Source: Antrodiella citrinella (taxonomy: Eukaryota > Basidiomycota > Agaricomycetes > Polyporales > Steccherinaceae). From it: a DNA stretch of 61,387 nucleotides. Every line of letters starts with the position of its first letter. Position 1 is the first letter of the stretch. The position numbers were made by a program, and so were the translations under genes. Location of the stretch: assembly GCA_004802725.1 (NCBI GenBank), contig SGPM01000156.1, positions 202-61,588 on the forward strand. The letters are read 5' to 3'. Below the pieces are notes generated by a model, which did no database searches, was not told where the DNA came from, and saw nothing but the letters and a program-made list of their open reading frames with translations. Shown piece after piece: positions 55,701 to 61,387 of the stretch.

Positions 55701-58000
55701 GCCTCTGGCATTCCGGCATATGCCTGAAGCAAAATCTGAACAACTTCCGGTATATACCTAGGCATGTTAACATGAGATATCGTAGCTACGCACCTTGGTA
55801 GACGCTGTTCCATACCTCATCTGCCATGCATGTCCTAATATTGCTGCCTTGGTGTCCGTTGTTCGAGAGTCATTTGTGAAACGCCGGGCGAAACGCTGCT
55901 AGTTGTCGAAGTGAGGGCTGTTGTGTGTTGTGGGCCGTGGCTTCTAGCTAATGTATCTGGTCGTCAGTAGCGTTGCGCAACGCCAGCGCCGTTCGACCGG
56001 CAAATGTCGAGATAGAATAAATGCGGCGCGGCCGTGGAGTAGTCACGTCTCTCAACAAAGCTCGAGATAAAAGTGCTGCTGTGCGGCGTGCAAGATAGTC
56101 GTCGGAGGTGTGAGACGGCGGGGGCAACATGCAATGGCATGTGTCGAGAAACAAGTGAGGGGTGCATCTGGAATAACGAACGAACACGAACACGTGAGCC
56201 AACCAGAACAGCAGGTATCAGAAACGTGTAACACACCTCCAATGCATCACTTCCTGTCGCAGGGCATCACCTCACAGCGATTCGTCTGCCGCCGCTTTCA
56301 CCCAACCTCCCGAACGCGCGTCGCACACGGTGCAAATTGTCTGTCACATCGAAGCCGGTCAATAGCCATCCAACAATAAATATCAGCAAATGTACTTACC
56401 TCGCGTGTGTGTGTCATACCGCAAACCGTGTCTTCAACGGGTTCCGGCGTGGACGATTGACCAGCCGGCGTTGCCCTGAGACTGCTGCAGGGACCGTGCC
56501 GGGTAGCCACGGGACTACTGCTCGTGGTGAAGCTGTTGAGAAGGTCCAATCATGTTCACTCTGGATGAGACGGCTGTGTCGGTAGGTGAGGTGGTGTGAT
56601 GGTGCAAAGAGCTAGTGCGAATGCCGGAGGTCGTCTGAGTCGTTCTTGAGCCTGAGAGTAAATTGGGGAGGAGTCGGGCCAAATGATGCCTGTAACACAG
56701 GACTAGTGGTTGTCGCAGTTCGCAGGGGAGGGGGTTTCTCGAAAATTGAGGCAATCGAAGCTTGCAGGCTTCAAAATGCACACACGGCAGGGCGTCGCAT
56801 CGAGACTTGCTATAAGTTGATGTCAGATGGGTAGGAACCGGCGTAGACGAGGGTACGTACTGGAGAAGTTATTGTTTTCGCTGTACGCCTTCGCTCGTAG
56901 CTGCAAACCGACCCCTAGGTCTGGAGAGGACTCAGGTGAGAAGAGAACGAGAACTTGGAATCTCGAAACAAGGCCGCGTCAAAAGACAGCTATAGATAAG
57001 ATCATTGCAAGTTGGAGCGCCGATCATTGCCTTTTTTGTAAATCGGCACTTTCCCTCCTCCTGTTGAAATTACTTCATGTCGCCGGCAGTAGCAAGCTCT
57101 GCACACGGCAGCCGAAATATGCCAGTGGAGGTTGTATGCGGCGGTCGTTGCCCAGATGCTGTAGATGAAAGTGAGTGAAAGAGATGACTATAAACGAGGG
57201 CTGAGGCTTACCGTCATTCAAAACACATGATGGATCAATGGAGGCGCGTAATACGATCGGGGTGGGGTTCTGGTGAGATGCGAGAGAACGGCGGCGGATG
57301 CGGGTGGTCTTTACTCAGTATGATGCGGATGTGTTTGAGGTTTCGTGGGGTCGTCATGATGTGTGTCCCGCGCCAGATTGCCAGTGTTGATTAAGCGCAT
57401 ATAAGCGCCCGTTCGCGTTTTCTAACAACACGTACTGAGTGGTTAGAGAGGAGAGGGTGGGGGATGGATGACAGACAAACAAGGAGACTGTCGCTGTCAC
57501 GTGTATGGTGAAAATGCCACGCAAATGTAAACAGTGTTGTGACACACCGTTCCATCGGTATATCGCCCGCTCTCTCCGTGAACGTCCCCCGAATCGGCGA
57601 ATTCCGTGTGATAGGCTCTGTCTTCCGAGTTCGTGCGTTTCGAGATGGTGGTGTTAGCACTGAGAGGTCTATGTCGTGGCGTCGACTCACGCAATCATCG
57701 TCGTGTAGAGCCGGCGGCGCTCGGTATCAGGGTCGGATGGCAATGAGTATCCACTTGGGTTAACATACGACCTGCGCCGTCCTCCTCCCAGGTGAAGTCG
57801 TCGGCGTGGCGCAGTCCGAGGGGCCTGTCGTTCTCGAAGCCAGAGAGCCTGTGGGGCTGTCAGTGGTCTCGGATGTCCTCGACGACGCTCTCCGTTGCAA
57901 TGTTTGAAGACGACGTAATGGGGACCATCCGGGCGTCGACGCAGGGAGTCGGAACAAAAACGAACGGAGTTGGGAAGAGAACGGAAGGAGTTGGAGTTGA
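52770..58000. other. Gene-poor, repeat-like region
   Basis: About 5 kb without a gene I can support. Open frames on both strands are short, change frame and show no conserved motif. Near 53700-53760 an 8-bp inverted pair (AACCCATA/TATGGGTT) can form a small hairpin. The composition shifts between GC-rich patches (54000-55000) and more balanced stretches, as expected for old, mutated transposon debris. No tRNA or rRNA was seen. Confidence 0.45.
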
Positions 58001-58390
58001 GACGGAAAGACGGAGACTTGGTAGTGAGTGAGTATGGTATCTACAGCTCATCGTGCCCCGGCCCCTCCGTCTCTGTAGTGTGACTACTCGTCGTAGTGCC
58101 TGTCGGACTGGTCGAACTCTGCGAAGTCGTCGTCTTCTTCACCTTCAGCACCTCCTTCTTCACCAGCCTCCGCAAATGGTTCTCAAGCTTCTGCACCTTG
58201 TCCCTCAGCTCGCTCGACTCCTACACGGGGTCCTCGGTGTCTTCTGTAGCGCGTCGAGCTCTTTGACTGTGTATTTGGAAGATGGGAAGGAGGGTGACGG
58301 GCGTCGCTGTGAAGGCGGAGGGAGGTGAAACAAGACGGAAAGATGGAGGCTTCGTATTGAGTGAGTCATCGTGCCCTGGCCCCTCCGTCT
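58001..58390. repeat. Diverged tandem duplication, ~330-bp period
   Basis: Two blocks, about 58001-58075 and 58334-58390, share the same order of elements: GACGGAAAGAYGGAG, then a GAGTGAGT stretch, then TCATCGTGCCCYGGCCCCTC. Between and before them lies a degenerate purine-rich repeat (GGAGTTGGGAAGAGAACGG-like units at 57960-58000). The first copy is slightly longer. No protein is evident. Confidence 0.55.
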
Positions 58391-59392
58391 CGCTGTCTGA
58401 GAGGATGGCGTGGCGGGCGGGGAAGAGAATGCCGAAGGACACCCTCAGTAGAGCGACGTACCCGTATCAATAGCGAGAAGCGACAGAGCATACTCCCAGC
58501 CCGTCTCCGCCGTTGACCTCGACACCCATGCGAGACTGTGCAGGCACCCGTCTCCTCCCTCAACACTACGAGAATTCGTCGCCTGGAGGCGTGGATAGCC
58601 TTTCCTTGCGATATAGAATGACGGTGATCGGGCGGTGAGGGAGCAACGACGTGAACTGGGTAAGAAATTGTGCAGAGGGGAGCGAGGGTAGACTCGTGGC
58701 ATGCGGTGAAGCGGGAGAGAGATGAAGGAGGGGCAGAAGAAGCAAACTACGAGAAAACATTCAGTACAAGCGTTCTCGAAATATTCTTACGTGAAGTCGT
58801 ACCTGCTATGCGTCTCGCCAACCACCTGCTGACGCTTCGGAGACGGTACCATGTCTCCTCCAAAATACTCTTCCCTCTCATTCTCCATCGAGGGTTCGTT
58901 GTCGTCTGTGTCAATGTGTCTTCAGGGGGCAACGAGTACCCAGCCGTGGCTCGAGGATGCTGTAAAGTAGAAGTAGTAATACTACATATCGAGAGCCTTA
59001 CCCCTCTGGATCCACTGACCGCCCGAACTTAGTCTCTATATCGCTACATGAGACATGCACAGGGACAGGGTTCTTACACCCATAACAGTGGCTTGCAGAG
59101 GGTCATCAGGACTCTCGTAGTACGCCAAATAGAGACATGTTCTCGATGAACCCGGAGCCATGACACGACGGGCGCCTGCAGTATTCAGGGCAGGCCGATA
59201 CGCGTTCGAGAGCCCGATAACATTAATCACTCCGCGCGGAGCAAAATCTTATGCGAGAGAAATGCATTTAGATACTACCATTATTGTTNAAACAATTTTT
59301 GACGTATTGCCCTTGGATTATACCTCCAGTATCGATCAGGTGAGATTGGAAACGATTTGTCCAATTTTTCGGACCAAATCCACCCCATATCG
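58391..59392. other. Intergenic, nothing recognised
   Basis: No conserved open frame. A single N occurs at 59289. The sequence becomes AT-richer toward the foldback element that follows. Confidence 0.45.
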
Positions 59393-59640
59393 GGCATGAG
59401 ATGCGTGTCGTATCATACAGATGAAACTTTGCGTACTATATCCCATCGTATCTTCGTAACCACCAGAAGTTCGGATCCCCAGCCAAAATTCAAGCGCTGA
59501 TCGAGAAATCCTGGCTCCTCATTGGCTTAGGAGCCCATTTTACCAACTTGTGGTGGTTCCGAAGATACCGTGAGATATAGTATCGTTTGATCAAAGGAGA
59601 ACAAAGATTTAGTATTCTCTGAGGGATACGAGGCATCTTT
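59393..59640. repeat. Imperfect foldback (inverted-repeat) element
   Basis: Arms at about 59434-59471 and 59546-59583 are near-perfect inverted copies: the left arm reads ACTATATCCCATCGTATCTT then CG-TAACCACCAGAAGTT, the right arm, reversed and complemented, ACTATATCTCACGGTATCTT then CGGAACCACCACAAGTT. The pairing weakens but continues outward, to GCATGAGATGCGTG on the left against GCATCAAAAGATGCC on the right. The centre holds its own hairpin, GGCTCCT...AGGAGCC (59513-59535). This is the shape of a MITE or a foldback transposon remnant. No target-site duplication could be fixed by eye. Confidence 0.6.
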
Positions 59641-61179
59641 TGATGCGTATTGTCCACCATATGTGGCCACTATCTGGCACAAGAAAGCAAACAAATGCTC
59701 TTTCGTATTGTGGGGTTGATTTGTGTTGTAAATCTGGCACGCCGCGCTCGATGGGGGATGAAAACACGAAAAGGTGAATTATGAGTAGCTACGACACCGA
59801 CTATACAGTACGTATAGACATGTGAAAAGAGAGATCTGACAAACAAAAGGGGTGCCAAGAGTGGCGGAAAAGACACAAAAGTAATGATAAAATGTAGGCG
59901 AAGATGAAGGAATACCATACGAAGAATAGGCGATCACCAATGATCGGGTCTGGACAGAGAACGGAATCCCAAAATTACAACAATTTGGACCGTAGTGTCG
60001 GTAAGTATGAAGGGCAGTATTGGACAAAAATGAACAACCTCTTCGAATCACCTGAAATTGGTAAAGGACGAAAACATCTTAGTCGGGCTGCATAAAAACC
60101 GGTCCGAGAACAACAAAAAGTGTTGCATCTCGAGAAAAAAGCAAATCATTGTGCGAAAAACCTGGCGGCACGTGGGGTAAACTCTATTTTAAGGCGCTCA
60201 CGGCAAATCCCGACACGGGCCGGCGATGTTGTACACACTCAAGAGACTTTGAAGTCGACTCTCCCTCTCTCGTGTCTCCGGAAGTTTCACCTCAAAATAC
60301 ATACATCGTCTTCAACCACCTATGGCTATAAATTGGAATAATTTTTGTAGCGGTATTCGTGCTGGAAGTGGTGCAGGAGGAGGATTTGGAATGAACTCTG
60401 GCCACTCTGGGTACTGCAACACCATCCCTCACGGAGAGAGCAGTTCAATCGTAGTATAGACTTCAAAGCCCTCTACTGAATAATGATATGAGAATATACC
60501 CATGTTTATTAATGTTTATTACCAAGCTACGTGATACAACACTATGTACATAAAGATACGATGAAGTTTCCTGTCACCGAACTCGAACCGAGGACCACCG
60601 CAACGGACAATGCCAGCCGGCGCGATCAAGCGCCCATAGTTTTTTCGAATGCGCAACACTTTTCTCAAGCATGATCGGTAATTTCCGCAATATATAATAC
60701 ACTTTTTATCTCAGACGGTTTTTGGCAGTTCAACTCAATTTGATTTATTTGTGTCCAGCGTGGGCCGTCATAGGTAAGATACCTTAACCAATTCTTTGAA
60801 TATCCATTTTAGTATCTAAATGCATATCTTGTACCGCAGATTTTGTCTTGCACGCAGTGATATGTGCATTCTTTGGACGAATTTTAGGTTGAAATTGAAA
60901 GGTGCTACTACATAACACTTGAAACGTTACTACGCCACCGAGTCTCGATCGCGTTTTACTGGCTACCTAGTCTCGGTACCAGACGGATCTACCCGGTCGG
61001 AGAATGAAAGAACTGAGGGCACCGACTACGGTAGAACGTCTGGTGAGTTTCGTCTGACCGGGTGTGGGTGTTCCCCACGTGATCGTTCCTTCGCTGTCAA
61101 GACGCGTCACGTCGACACGTCGCGTTCCTTCCCAGTGTAGTGTTCCTCCTCATTCTGCAATACGACATTGTTTCTAAAC
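59641..61179. other. Gene-poor right end, AT-rich
   Basis: No recognisable protein. It contains long AT-rich parts (60330-60560 and 60660-60920) and the tRNA-like relic noted separately. Probably transposon debris or intergenic sequence. Confidence 0.4.
60562..60640 (-). other. tRNA-like relic (B-box-like element)
   Basis: The minus strand reads GGTTCGAGTTC at about 60579-60589, close to the tRNA B box (GGTTCGANTCC) but with T at position 61. A GGCGCTTGATCGCGCCGGCT stretch about 50 bases upstream loosely resembles a D-arm region. The acceptor stem does not close convincingly and the anticodon arm is unclear. A decayed tRNA or a tRNA-derived SINE head is possible; a functional tRNA is unlikely. 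Confidence 0.2.
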
Positions 61180-61386
61180 ATGCCTCTACTGTCCCAGCTA
61201 CCGTCTACGCCTCCTAACGATAACGACACGACCCGCGATTTGTTCTATCGGCTGCTGGTCAACGCACGCGAGAAAGCTGAGAACGAAGATGGGTTCATGC
61301 GCCAGCGTTGCAGTATCTCGGGCAGTTCCTCGCTTTCCATCAAGGCAGTCCGCGCAAACTTTGCAGATCCTTCGTTGACCAGCTGA
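61180..61386 (+). CDS. Hypothetical ORF at the window edge (possibly partial)
   Basis: ATG 61180 opens MPLLSQLPSTPPNDNDTTRD and continues with LFYRLLVNAREKAENEDGF and SLSIKAVRANFADPSLTS to a TGA at the last bases of the window. The composition looks like protein. I do not recognise it. It may be a whole short peptide of 68 residues or the first exon of a gene that continues outside, if the apparent stop lies past a splice site. Confidence 0.35.
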   Translation: MPLLSQLPSTPPNDNDTTRDLFYRLLVNAREKAENEDGFMRQRCSISGSSSLSIKAVRANFADPSLTS

Positions 61387-61387
61387 G

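Overview
This looks like nuclear DNA of a basidiomycete fungus, most likely a mushroom-forming Agaricomycete. The evidence is: genes broken by many short GT-AG introns (mostly 45-65 nt), eukaryotic housekeeping genes (PRP8, cullin-1, CapZ alpha, COQ5, RTT109, FCF2), a fungal mitochondrial ribosomal protein, and two copies of the DUF6534 membrane family that is typical of Agaricomycetes. No CRISPR, operon or other prokaryotic feature was seen. The first ~3.95 kb carries scattered single N bases and is low-quality sequence.

Layout. 1-5.0 kb: a DUF6534 membrane protein gene facing a degenerate kinase-like gene that has an in-frame stop. 5.2-12.2 kb: the histone acetyltransferase RTT109, a 2.7 kb stretch without a convincing gene, and an 819-residue low-complexity/coiled-coil protein. 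13-18.6 kb: a glutathione S-transferase, a small ORF, a coiled-coil protein resembling the SIKE/FGFR1OP2/SCI1 family, and divergently from it the actin-capping protein alpha subunit. 19-23 kb: cullin-1 and COQ5 on the minus strand. 23.7-28 kb: a second DUF6534 gene, again facing a kinase-like gene whose catalytic motifs are eroded. 28.1-32.2 kb: FCF2, mitochondrial ribosomal protein L20, an NmrA-like NAD(P)-binding protein and a TIGR04076-like small protein. 32.6-43.2 kb: a SET-domain/TAD3 fusion gene divergent from PRP8. 43.5-48.5 kb: a long PH-like-domain protein with one apparent frameshift. 48.5-61.4 kb: a gene-poor island with a decayed Ty3/gypsy fragment, tandem and inverted repeats and a tRNA-like relic.

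The housekeeping genes act mainly in information processing: splicing (PRP8), rRNA processing (FCF2), tRNA editing (TAD3), H3 acetylation (RTT109), mitochondrial translation (L20) and ubiquitin ligation (cullin-1). They are not a cluster with a single function. The most unusual items are the SET-TAD3 fusion, the repeated 'DUF6534 facing a dead kinase' arrangement at both ends of a ~25 kb interval, and the foldback element near the right end. Exon coordinates given in the evidence were worked out by eye from splice sites and reading frames; where stated, they sum to a whole number of codons.
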